Shown piece by piece: positions 1 through 5,736 of a stretch of 7,411 bases of DNA. Each line of letters starts with the position of its first letter. Positions within the stretch are counted from its first letter, which is position 1. The stretch spans positions 1 through 7,411 of the forward strand of contig CAMOXP010000062.1 in the NCBI GenBank assembly GCA_946629205.1. Direction: 5' to 3'. The translations under genes and the position numbers were made by a program. This DNA is from an uncultured Bacillota bacterium. GTDB lineage: Bacteria > Bacillota > Clostridia > Peptostreptococcales > Anaerovoracaceae. Below the pieces are notes generated by a model that was not told the origin of the DNA, did not search any database, and saw nothing but the letters and a program-made list of their open reading frames with translations.

Positions 1-1
1 G

Positions 2-385
2 AAGTCGATGGTGAAGTGGTCTTCGAAAACCGTGATCTTCGTGATCAGCCGTTTGGCTAGCGTCCTGATCACACCCGCCAGCGCCAATTACGCCGGCAGC
101 AAAACAGCACGCTTCACCATCGGCAAAGGCAAGACCACCTTCAAGGTGAAAGCGTCTAAGAAAAAGATCAAAGTAACCAGCCTTTCAAAGGGTTCTTCCA
201 AGGTCCGTTTCTCGGTCAAAAAAGTTACCAACGGCCAGAAATCCAAGGTCAAAATCAATAGTAGGACCGGCAAGATCACCTTGAAGAAGAAAATCAAAAA
301 ATGCACCATCTATGTGAAGGCAACCTCCAAAGCGAATAAGAACCGCAAAGCCGGGACGAAGACCGTTAAGATCGTCGTGAGATAG
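2..385 (+). CDS. C-terminal fragment of a secreted/surface protein with Ig-like (Big-type) tail, 5' partial
   Basis: The reading frame is open to the left edge and ends at a TAG at 383-385. The product is very rich in Lys, Thr, Ser and Val. It begins with a segment (ITPASANYAGSKTARFTIGK) that resembles the last strand of MBG/YDG-type repeats of clostridial surface proteins. The rest alternates beta strands and ends in a run like the terminal Big-type domain of such proteins (SKVKINSRTGKITLKKKIKK, then an AGTKTVKIVV end strand). These modules are usually extracellular spacers or adhesion units. The first ATG, at position 8, has no ribosome binding site, and the following stretch is a poor signal peptide because it has an Arg inside the hydrophobic core. 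A gene that continues beyond the window, or a degraded remnant, is therefore likelier than a complete 125-residue protein. No LPXTG motif or membrane anchor is visible. Confidence 0.55.
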   Translation, partial: KSMVKWSSKTVIFVISRLASVLITPASANYAGSKTARFTIGKGKTTFKVKASKKKIKVTSLSKGSSKVRFSVKKVTNGQKSKVKINSRTGKITLKKKIKKCTIYVKATSKANKNRKAGTKTVKIVVR

Positions 386-403
386 AAACAAATGCAGAAT
401 GTT

Positions 404-431
404 TTGCGGTGAATACCAAATTGTGTATAAT
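404..431 (+). promoter_or_regulatory. Candidate sigma-A promoter of the lipoprotein gene
   Basis: There is a perfect -10 box TATAAT at 426-431 and a half-matching -35 box TTGCGG at 404-409, with a 16-bp spacer. It lies 39 bp before the lipoprotein start in an AT-rich stretch that contrasts with the flanking genes. Confidence 0.6.
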
Positions 432-470
432 AAAACCGTAATTGTTTTTAAGTAGAACAAGGGGGAAAGT

Positions 471-1121
471 ATGAAAAAGAAATTGATGATTTTGCTCGGC
501 ATCATTACAGTGATGGCGTGCATCGGACTGACAGCATGCGGAAGCAGCGGCTCTGAGGAAGAGGCCACGGAGGCAACAGAAGCAACGGAAGCCACAGAAG
601 CAACGGAGGCCACGGAACCTGCAGCAGACTACAGCCAGTATGGCTACACAGGAACCGACGCCGTCGAAGGTGCGGTCTATGAATACGTAGCGACCGAACT
701 GGCAAAGGACTATGATGTGCAGGAAGGTATGGTCAGCATCCCGACCGTTACAATCGTTGACAAGGTCGAAAACGAAGACGGAAGTGTTGATGTGTACGGA
801 AGCTTCTGGGTCGACAACTACACCGTCGAGGGAGATACGCTGGTTGATCAGTCCGGCGGGAACTACGCAGGCAAGATGCACGTGGTCAAGGACGAAGACA
901 CCTACAAGGTGGAAAGCTTCGAACAGGTCGGTGACGGCAGCGAATTCGAACCGACTGCCAAGAAGATTTTCGGCGACAAATACGATGCGTTCATGAAGGT
1001 CAATTCTGACGATAAAGCAAGAGCCGCAGTCAGAACTGAGACCGTTAAGAACTTCGTTGAGGCCAACGGTCTTGCGGTCAAGAAATATCAGGACTACGGA
1101 TGGGATCCGGTAGAGTTCTAA
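471..1121 (+). CDS. Putative lipoprotein of unknown function
   Basis: The 216-residue product has a classical lipoprotein signal: MKKK, a hydrophobic core, then the lipobox LTAC with the predicted lipidated Cys at residue 23. It would be anchored to the outer face of the membrane. After the Cys come a Gly/Ser linker and an acidic spacer of six Ala-Thr-Glu triplets (about residues 32-49). The mature domain (about residues 55-216) starts with a helix (EGAVYEYVATELAKDY), continues with long beta strands rich in Val, Tyr and Asp, and ends with helices and the tail YQDYGWDPVEF. One helix followed by a curved sheet is compatible with an NTF2/SnoaL-like fold, but that is inference only. The start is fixed by AGGGGG-type pairing at 460-464 and the Lys-rich signal. 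It has its own promoter and terminator, so it is probably monocistronic. I do not recognise the specific family. Confidence 0.85.
   Translation: MKKKLMILLGIITVMACIGLTACGSSGSEEEATEATEATEATEATEATEPAADYSQYGYTGTDAVEGAVYEYVATELAKDYDVQEGMVSIPTVTIVDKVENEDGSVDVYGSFWVDNYTVEGDTLVDQSGGNYAGKMHVVKDEDTYKVESFEQVGDGSEFEPTAKKIFGDKYDAFMKVNSDDKARAAVRTETVKNFVEANGLAVKKYQDYGWDPVEF
564..617 (+). repeat. Six tandem 9-bp repeats encoding (Ala-Thr-Glu)6
   Basis: Six consecutive copies of GCN-ACN-GAR lie in frame inside the lipoprotein gene. The third bases vary between copies (GCC/GCA, ACG/ACA, GAG/GAA), so the peptide repeat is better conserved than the DNA repeat. It forms a flexible acidic spacer between the lipid anchor and the folded domain. 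Copy number could vary by slippage or recombination. Confidence 0.9.
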
Positions 1122-1174
1122 CTGACTTGACCAACATGGATTGAACGACATGATTCAATTGGTATGATGCAACG

Positions 1175-1207
1175 AAAAGAGGACCCTCACGATGAAGGTC
1201 CTCTTTT
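1175..1207. terminator. Bidirectional intrinsic terminator
   Basis: A perfect 11-bp inverted repeat (AAAAGAGGACC at 1175-1185, GGTCCTCTTTT at 1197-1207) encloses an 11-nt loop. It ends in TTTT on the plus strand and, by symmetry, in TTTT on the minus strand. It sits between two convergent genes, so it can stop transcription from both the lipoprotein gene and the gene at 1264-1494. Confidence 0.88.
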
Positions 1208-1217
1208 GATGTTGTCG

Positions 1218-1241
1218 CTGTTGCTGTTGCTTTTGCTTTTG
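1218..1241. repeat. Short tandem hexamers CTGTTG x2 and CTTTTG x2
   Basis: Four adjacent hexamers (1218-1223, 1224-1229, 1230-1235, 1236-1241) differ only by G or T at the third base. They are part of a longer 3-nt-periodic stretch, about 1207-1260, between the shared terminator and the stop codon of the minus-strand gene. Read on the minus strand in frame with that gene, the stretch is Ala/Lys/Thr-rich. Confidence 0.7.
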
Positions 1242-1263
1242 CAGCGCATGCTGCAGCCTCGAC

Positions 1264-1494
1264 TTAGTCTTTGACAAAGCCCTTCGCAAGCTTTGCTTCA
1301 TGGATGATTTTCAGAATTTCATCTTCCTTGAAGTGATGGCTGTACTTCTCCTCGATTGCCTGTATTTCCTCTTCGGTCATGGCCTTGTCGAGCAGATCCT
1401 GAAGCAGTTCCTTGGCGAGGTGATCCTCATGCTTCGGTACCAGCAGATCTTCAGATGCTTCTTCGATCTCATGAATCATATCTTTGATTGACAT
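1264..1494 (-). CDS. Small acidic helical protein of unknown function
   Basis: This encodes a 76-residue protein from MSIKD to KGFVKD, with no signal peptide or membrane segment. It is dominated by charged helix-forming residues: an acidic helix (about 6-18), a His/Glu-rich connector, a Leu-rich amphipathic helix (KELLQDLLDKAM), then TEEEIQAIEEKYSHHFKEDE and a final helix. The spaced Leu/Ile pattern suggests a small helical bundle or a dimerising coiled coil in the cytoplasm. The start is chosen because AGGGG (minus strand, 1503-1507) lies 8 nt before this ATG. An ATG 21 bp further upstream would put the ribosome binding site inside the gene. It has its own leftward promoter and shares a terminator with the convergent lipoprotein gene. 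I do not recognise the family; an anti-sigma-like or protein-binding regulator is possible but unsupported. Confidence 0.75.
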   Translation of the reverse strand: MSIKDMIHEIEEASEDLLVPKHEDHLAKELLQDLLDKAMTEEEIQAIEEKYSHHFKEDEILKIIHEAKLAKGFVKD

Positions 1495-1502
1495 ACTGTT
1501 TT

Positions 1503-1507
1503 CCCCT
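1503..1507 (-). promoter_or_regulatory. Ribosome binding site that decides the start of the minus-strand small gene
   Basis: On the minus strand this reads AGGGG, 8 nt before the ATG at 1494-1492. It lies downstream of the alternative ATG at 1515, which would have to be translated through it. It therefore supports the shorter 76-residue product. Confidence 0.7.
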
Positions 1508-1542
1508 TTCGTCAATATTTGATTTGGTTATTATCCGCCATC

Positions 1543-1571
1543 ATTGTATCACTTTTGTGAAGGGGTTTGAA
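1543..1571 (-). promoter_or_regulatory. Candidate leftward sigma-A promoter for the small acidic protein gene
   Basis: On the minus strand, -35 TTCAAA (1566-1571) and -10 TACAAT (1543-1548) are separated by exactly 17 bp. Transcription would start near 1536 and leave a leader of about 40 nt before the ATG at 1494. Confidence 0.6.
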
Positions 1572-1574
1572 GAA

Positions 1575-1589
1575 TGTTTTTCAAAAACA
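1575..1589. promoter_or_regulatory. 15-bp perfect palindrome between divergent promoters, candidate operator
   Basis: TGTTTTT and AAAAACA form a 7-bp inverted repeat around a single C at 1582. It lies 3 bp beyond the leftward -35 box and 17 bp before the rightward -35 box. A dimeric repressor bound here could control both promoters. It could also be chance symmetry in AT-rich DNA. The arms lack a loop long enough for a good RNA hairpin. Confidence 0.35.
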
Positions 1590-1606
1590 ATCCAGGGAAC
1601 CTGATA

Positions 1607-1635
1607 TTGCCAGAAATGTCCCGCAAGTATAGAAT
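1607..1635 (+). promoter_or_regulatory. Candidate rightward sigma-A promoter for the acetyltransferase and possibly the genes behind it
   Basis: -35 TTGCCA (1607-1612) and -10 TAGAAT (1630-1635) are separated by 17 bp. Transcription should start near 1641-1643, so the mRNA would begin almost at the ribosome binding site AAGGAG (1642-1647). This is an unusually short leader. No other convincing promoter was seen before the AmmeMemoRadiSam genes. Confidence 0.65.
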
Positions 1636-1650
1636 ACACTTAAGGAGAGT

Positions 1651-2175
1651 ATGAATCAGATGAGTAATCATTTTCAGGATCTTAATAATCTTAATATAGA
1701 AGTGATGCGTGCGGAGGAGGAATGGCAGAGAGCAGGCGCTTACTCAGTGCGCATCGAAGGAATGAACCGGCAGCATCACATTTCGCTGCGGGAAGAATTC
1801 GACGAGCATGACGGTTCCGGAACGCGGTATATTGTGCTGTTGGAAGACGGATATCCGGTTGCGACATGCAGGTTTTTTGAGGCTGACGGAACAGAGTACG
1901 CAGAAGCGTCGTCCAGATTCGTCGGTTTCGGCAAACTGGTCATGATCGGGCGTGTGGTGGTTCTTCCGGAGTACCGGGGCTCGGGACTTGGCGCAAAGAC
2001 AGTCCGTGAAGCGGAAAACTGGATCCGGGAGCTTGGCTACGAGCACATCGGCGTCGACAGCCGCATCGGAGCGGTCGGGTTCTATGAACCGCTGGGCTTT
2101 GAAGTCATCGATCCCGAAGTCTATATCAGCGGACCCTTCGAGTGCAAGGCGATGGTCAAGAGACTGACAAAATAA
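1651..2175 (+). CDS. GNAT family N-acetyltransferase
   Basis: This 174-residue cytoplasmic protein should transfer an acetyl group from acetyl-CoA to an amine. The GNAT core is clear. A beta-strand region (YIVLLEDGYPVATCRFF, about 60-76) leads into motif A, IGRVVVLPEYRGSGLG (about 99-114), whose R109-G110-x-G112-x-G114 turn binds the pyrophosphate of acetyl-CoA. Motif B, AVGFYEPLGFEV (141-152), carries the usual Tyr (Y145) and the final strand ends in MVKRL. The acceptor cannot be read from the sequence. There are two possible starts: ATG 1651 lies only 3 nt after AAGGAG, and ATG 1660 lies 12 nt after AGGAG. The first is given, though the second (171 residues) is equally possible. It lies 35-41 bp upstream of the LigB-like/AMMECR1 gene on the same strand without a terminator, so the two may share a transcript. 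Confidence 0.88.
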   Translation: MNQMSNHFQDLNNLNIEVMRAEEEWQRAGAYSVRIEGMNRQHHISLREEFDEHDGSGTRYIVLLEDGYPVATCRFFEADGTEYAEASSRFVGFGKLVMIGRVVVLPEYRGSGLGAKTVREAENWIRELGYEHIGVDSRIGAVGFYEPLGFEVIDPEVYISGPFECKAMVKRLTK

Positions 2176-2216
2176 CAGACAGTAGCAGGAATAATGACGG
2201 CAGGAGGGAAATGGAT

Positions 2217-3620
2217 ATGTCGATTTTAGCTGCGTTTATGGTGCCGCACCCGCCGATGATCGTACCGGAGATCGGACAGGGAAGCGAGGCACAGGTGGAG
2301 GAAACAACACGCGCCTATGAGCAGGCGGCGGACGAGATCGCGGCGCTTGCGCCGGAGACGATCGTCGTCACCAGTCCCCATTCGATTCTGTACGGGGACT
2401 ATTTCCATATATCACCGGGAAAAGGAGCGAAGGGGTCCTTTTCACAGTTTGGCGCAGGCAGCGTGAAGTTCAGTGTGGATTATGACACAGAACTGGTCGG
2501 CGAGATCTGCCGGCTGGCCGACGGACAGGAGTTTCCGGCAGGCACACTGGGAGAGCGTGACAAAGCGCTGGATCACGGAACGATGGTCCCGCTCTGGTTC
2601 ATCGAAAGAGCCTACGAGAAAGCCGGCGCTCCGAAGGATTACAAACTCATCCGCGTGGGCCTTTCGGGCCTTCCGCTGACGGACCACTACAGAATGGGGC
2701 AAATCATCCGCGCCGCGGCGGAGAACGCAGGCAGGCGCACGGTGATCGTCGCCAGCGGGGACCTGTCGCACAAGCTGCAGGACTACGGCCCCTATGGTTT
2801 TGCGAAGGAGGGACCGGAGTACGACGCGCGCATCATGGATGTGTGCGGGCGCGGCGCCTTCGGGGAACTGTTCGATTTCAGTGAAAGCTTTTGCGATCGT
2901 GCGGCGGAGTGCGGGCACAGATCCTTCGTCATCATGGCGGGAGCGTTTGACGGCATGGCAGTTGAGGCGAAAGCGCTGTCCCACCAGGATGTGACCGGCG
3001 TCGGATACGGCGTCTGCACCTTCTATCCTGCCGGCGAAGATGAGAGCCGCCGTTTCCTCGCCCAGTATCTCAAGCAGACAGAAGAAGAACTCGCCCGGCG
3101 GCGCGGACAGGAGGATCCTTATGTGAAACTGGCCCGCCAGTCGCTGGAAAGCTATATCCTGAACCGCAGAGTGATCGACATTCCCGATGACGTGCCGGAA
3201 GAAATGCTTCATGCAAAGGCAGGCGCTTTCGTGTCGATCCACAAGGACGGTGCCCTCCGGGGCTGCATCGGAACCACCGGACCGACCACGGACTGCGTAG
3301 CGCGTGAGATCATCAACAACGCCATCAGCGCATCGACCAGAGACCCGCGGTTCTCCGCGATCGGACCGGAGGAGCTGCCGCGTCTTGAGATCAGCGTGGA
3401 CGTTCTTGGAGAGCCGGAAGACATCGCGTCAGAAGATGAACTGGATGTGAAACGCTACGGCGTCATCGTCAGCAGTGTCGGCAAGCGCGGACTGCTGCTC
3501 CCGGACCTGGACGGCATAGACACCGTGCAGCAGCAGATCGATATCGCCAAGCAGAAAGCAGGCATCCACCGGTTCGAGTCGGTGAAACTGCAGCGGTTCG
3601 AAGTTGTGAGGCATGAGTGA
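2217..3620 (+). CDS. AmmeMemoRadiSam system fusion: LigB/MEMO-like domain plus AMMECR1 domain (system protein A)
   Basis: This encodes 467 residues in two domains. The N-terminal domain (about 1-270) resembles class III extradiol dioxygenase subunit B and MEMO proteins. It has MVPHPP with H11, TSPHS with H56, LDHG with H120 and SGDLSH with H185, all plausible metal or catalytic residues of that fold. The C-terminal domain (about 298-467) is AMMECR1, identified by the hallmark LRGCIG (347-352) and by STRDPRF and ISVDVL. In the AmmeMemoRadiSam trio these modules accompany a radical SAM enzyme, which is encoded next and overlaps by 8 nt. The reaction is not established, and ring cleavage should not be assumed. 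Start: AGGAGG (2202-2207) is 9 nt before ATG 2217 and only 3 nt before ATG 2211, so 2217 is preferred. In many other bacteria the two domains are separate proteins. Confidence 0.92.
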   Translation: MSILAAFMVPHPPMIVPEIGQGSEAQVEETTRAYEQAADEIAALAPETIVVTSPHSILYGDYFHISPGKGAKGSFSQFGAGSVKFSVDYDTELVGEICRLADGQEFPAGTLGERDKALDHGTMVPLWFIERAYEKAGAPKDYKLIRVGLSGLPLTDHYRMGQIIRAAAENAGRRTVIVASGDLSHKLQDYGPYGFAKEGPEYDARIMDVCGRGAFGELFDFSESFCDRAAECGHRSFVIMAGAFDGMAVEAKALSHQDVTGVGYGVCTFYPAGEDESRRFLAQYLKQTEEELARRRGQEDPYVKLARQSLESYILNRRVIDIPDDVPEEMLHAKAGAFVSIHKDGALRGCIGTTGPTTDCVAREIINNAISASTRDPRFSAIGPEELPRLEISVDVLGEPEDIASEDELDVKRYGVIVSSVGKRGLLLPDLDGIDTVQQQIDIAKQKAGIHRFESVKLQRFEVVRHE

Positions 3621-4485
3621 GATGGCACAGTGCAGCGTTTGTTTCAGACATTGTGAGATACCGGAAGGCGGAGCAGGCTTTTGCGGCGGACGCATCTGCG
3701 AGAACGGCACAGTCACGGCGGGCAACTACGGCGTCGTGACGTCCCTGGCGCTGGATCCCATTGAGAAGAAGCCGCTCAGGCGTTTCATGCCGGGCAGCCT
3801 GATCCTGTCCGTGGGCAGTTACGGCTGCAATCTGCGCTGTCCCTTCTGCCAGAACAACAGCATCTCCTGGTCGGAGGAAGCCCTGTCGATAGCGAAGCAG
3901 CGAGCGGACCGCATCAGCCCCGAGACCATCGCGCGCACCGCCGCATCCTACAAAAGCAAAGGCAACATCGGCGTGGCGTTCACCTACAATGAACCTTTGA
4001 TTGGCTACGAATTCGTCAGAGACACGGCGCGCCTGGTGCATGAGCGGGGCATGAAGAACGTGATGGTGACCAACGGCACAGCGGAGCCTGCCGTACTGGA
4101 GGAACTGCTGCCGTACATCGACGCCATGAACATCGACCTCAAAGGCTTTACCGACCGGTATTACGAGAAGGTGCTCGGCGGCAGCCGGCGCATGGTCATG
4201 GAGTTCATCGAAGAAGCAGTGCGCCATTGCCATGTGGAACTGACCACGCTGATCATCCCCGGGGAGAACGACTCCTTCGAGGAGATGGAGCAGATGACCG
4301 ATTGGATCGAGGGATTGACCGACGCTGCAGGAAACAGGATCGGCAGCCGGATCCCGCTGCACATTTCCCGCTTTTTCCCGACGTTCCATATGACGGACAG
4401 GGAGGCCACAGATGTGGAGCATATCTATCAGTTGGCGGAGCACGCCGGGCAAAAGCTGGAGCACGTATATACAGGAAACTGTTGA
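3613..4485 (+). CDS. AmmeMemoRadiSam system radical SAM enzyme
   Basis: This 290-residue enzyme belongs to the radical SAM superfamily, on the branch related to pyruvate formate-lyase activating enzymes. The [4Fe-4S]-binding CX3CX2C motif is GCNLRCPFC, with C72, C76 and C79. In front of it is a family-typical Cys-rich segment, CSVCFRHC...FC...C (C7, C10, C14, C24, C29), that could bind a second metal. Further core motifs are AFTYNEP, MVTNG and DAMNIDLKGF, expected for SAM binding and the barrel strands. The enzyme should cleave SAM to a 5'-deoxyadenosyl radical; its substrate is unknown. The ATG at 3613 overlaps the end of the upstream gene by 8 nt, which indicates translational coupling. An in-frame ATG at 3622 is an alternative start. 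Ribosome binding sites for both are weak (GTGAGG at 3606-3611), which fits coupling. Confidence 0.93.
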   Translation: MSEMAQCSVCFRHCEIPEGGAGFCGGRICENGTVTAGNYGVVTSLALDPIEKKPLRRFMPGSLILSVGSYGCNLRCPFCQNNSISWSEEALSIAKQRADRISPETIARTAASYKSKGNIGVAFTYNEPLIGYEFVRDTARLVHERGMKNVMVTNGTAEPAVLEELLPYIDAMNIDLKGFTDRYYEKVLGGSRRMVMEFIEEAVRHCHVELTTLIIPGENDSFEEMEQMTDWIEGLTDAAGNRIGSRIPLHISRFFPTFHMTDREATDVEHIYQLAEHAGQKLEHVYTGNC

Positions 4486-4500
4486 AGGGAGGACAAGGCA

Positions 4501-5664
4501 ATGAGAATTGCATGGTTTTGCATTCCGGCCCACGGGCACACGAACCCGACGCTGGGCCTGGTCAAAGAGATGACGGACGCAGGGCACGAAGTCTACTATT
4601 TCACCTTTGAGCCATTCCGCGAGAAGGTCGAAGCGGCAGGTGCTGTCTTCATCGGCTGTGATGACTACGACATCGGCATGGATATGAGCAGTCAGGAAAA
4701 CGCGGACCGGGTCGGCAAGGATATGGCTTTTGCGACAGAACTACTGGTATCGTCGACGCTGGCGCTGGACGACATGGTGTCGGAGAAGATGGAAGAGATC
4801 AAACCGGATATCATCGTGGCGGATTCTGTGGCCTACTGGGGCAAGCTTACCGCCATGAAGCACGATATACCATTCGTGTCATCGACGACGACCTTTGCCT
4901 TCAACAAGTACTCATCCCAGTATATGAAGCACGGGGCAGCGGAAATCGGAAAGATGCTTTTTAGCATGCCGCGCATCAACAAGCAGCTGAAGCGGCTGCA
5001 GAAGAAAGGCTATCCGGTCAAAAACATTCTGGATGTCGTACAGAACGACAACGAAACGAATACCATCGTCTACACCTCCGCATACTACCAGCCCTGTTCG
5101 GAGACCTTCTCTGACAGGTATCATTTCATCGGTCCGTCCATCCGGCCTGTCACGCAGCCCATGGAAAAGACCGCGGAGAAAACAGTCTATATCTCCATGG
5201 GAACCGTGAATCAGAATCGGGAATTCTACCGCAACTGCATCAGCGCGCTTGGCAGGACAGACTGGCAAGTGATCATCTCCATGGGCACGAATCCGGAGCA
5301 TTTCGAAGATCTGCCGGACAATGTCCGGGTCTTTGAATCCGTCGACCAGATGGCAGTGCTGGAGATCGCCGACGCATTCCTGACCCACTGCGGCATGAAC
5401 TCCGCGTCAGAAGGGCTGTACTTCCGCGTGCCGCTGGTGCTGTTCCCGCAGACACCGGAACAGGATGCTGTCGCGAAACGAACAGAAGAACTGGGCGCAG
5501 GCGTCAGGCTTCCGGGCATTTCCGAGTATGAGATTTTGAACACTCTGAAAACCGTTCTGGATGATCCGTCCTACAGGGAGTCCGCCGCGACCATTTCCGA
5601 CAGCTTCCGGAAGTGCGGCGGTGCAGCAGAAGCCAGAGCATTCCTGGAGGAAGTCGGGAAGTGA
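4501..5664 (+). CDS. GT1 family glycosyltransferase (MGT/YjiC-like, macrolide-type)
   Basis: The 387-residue product is a GT-B fold, UDP-sugar-dependent glycosyltransferase with no signal or membrane segment. The N-terminal acceptor half has PAHGHTNPTLGL (9-20), where H13 matches the catalytic His of the family. ADS (107-109) supplies D108 as a candidate partner Asp. The C-terminal donor half has ISMGTV (231-236) and the nucleotide-sugar signature from H296 (HCGMNSASEG) to the Q321-D322 pair in PQTPEQD. Relatives glucosylate macrolides, flavonoids, lipids or other small hydrophobic acceptors, either as self-protection or in biosynthesis. The acceptor here is unknown. AGGGAGG (4486-4492) lies 8 nt before the ATG. 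The gap to the radical SAM gene is only 15 nt, so co-transcription is likely. This makes it a candidate partner of the AmmeMemoRadiSam genes rather than a chance neighbour. Confidence 0.92.
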   Translation: MRIAWFCIPAHGHTNPTLGLVKEMTDAGHEVYYFTFEPFREKVEAAGAVFIGCDDYDIGMDMSSQENADRVGKDMAFATELLVSSTLALDDMVSEKMEEIKPDIIVADSVAYWGKLTAMKHDIPFVSSTTTFAFNKYSSQYMKHGAAEIGKMLFSMPRINKQLKRLQKKGYPVKNILDVVQNDNETNTIVYTSAYYQPCSETFSDRYHFIGPSIRPVTQPMEKTAEKTVYISMGTVNQNREFYRNCISALGRTDWQVIISMGTNPEHFEDLPDNVRVFESVDQMAVLEIADAFLTHCGMNSASEGLYFRVPLVLFPQTPEQDAVAKRTEELGAGVRLPGISEYEILNTLKTVLDDPSYRESAATISDSFRKCGGAAEARAFLEEVGK

Positions 5665-5669
5665 TGTTT

Positions 5670-5699
5670 TTGCAGGAGAAGATGCTTTTGCAGTATAAT
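5670..5699 (+). promoter_or_regulatory. Candidate promoter for the DUF523 gene
   Basis: A perfect -10 box TATAAT (5694-5699) is preceded by TTGCAG (5670-5675) with an 18-bp spacer. The octamer TTTTGCAG occurs twice here (5668-5675 and 5686-5693). There is no terminator between the glycosyltransferase stop and this site, so read-through from upstream is also possible. Confidence 0.5.
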
Positions 5700-5736
5700 A
5701 TGACATACGATCACAGATAACGAGAAGGAGGACATC

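Noticed and set aside
8..85. N-terminal signal peptide of a complete small secreted protein starting at ATG 8
   Set aside because: There is no ribosome binding site and the hydrophobic core is interrupted by Arg. The repeat-domain similarity suggests a partial gene instead.
439..462. Inverted repeat TTGTT...AACAA before the lipoprotein start as an operator or hairpin
   Set aside because: The arms are only 5 bp and AT-rich with a 9-nt gap, which is easily due to chance.
564..617. CRISPR-like or minisatellite array
   Set aside because: The units are 9 bp, contiguous, in frame and without spacers, so this is a coding repeat.
366..1151. 261-codon minus-strand frame over the lipoprotein gene
   Set aside because: It is antisense to a lipoprotein with clear signal, lipobox and ribosome binding site, and its product is a mirror of that coding bias, including the Ala-Thr-Glu repeat.
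3469..4587. 372-codon open frame on the minus strand across the AMMECR1, radical SAM and glycosyltransferase genes
   Set aside because: It runs antisense to three well-supported genes, has no recognisable domain and reflects the GC-rich codon pattern of the plus strand.
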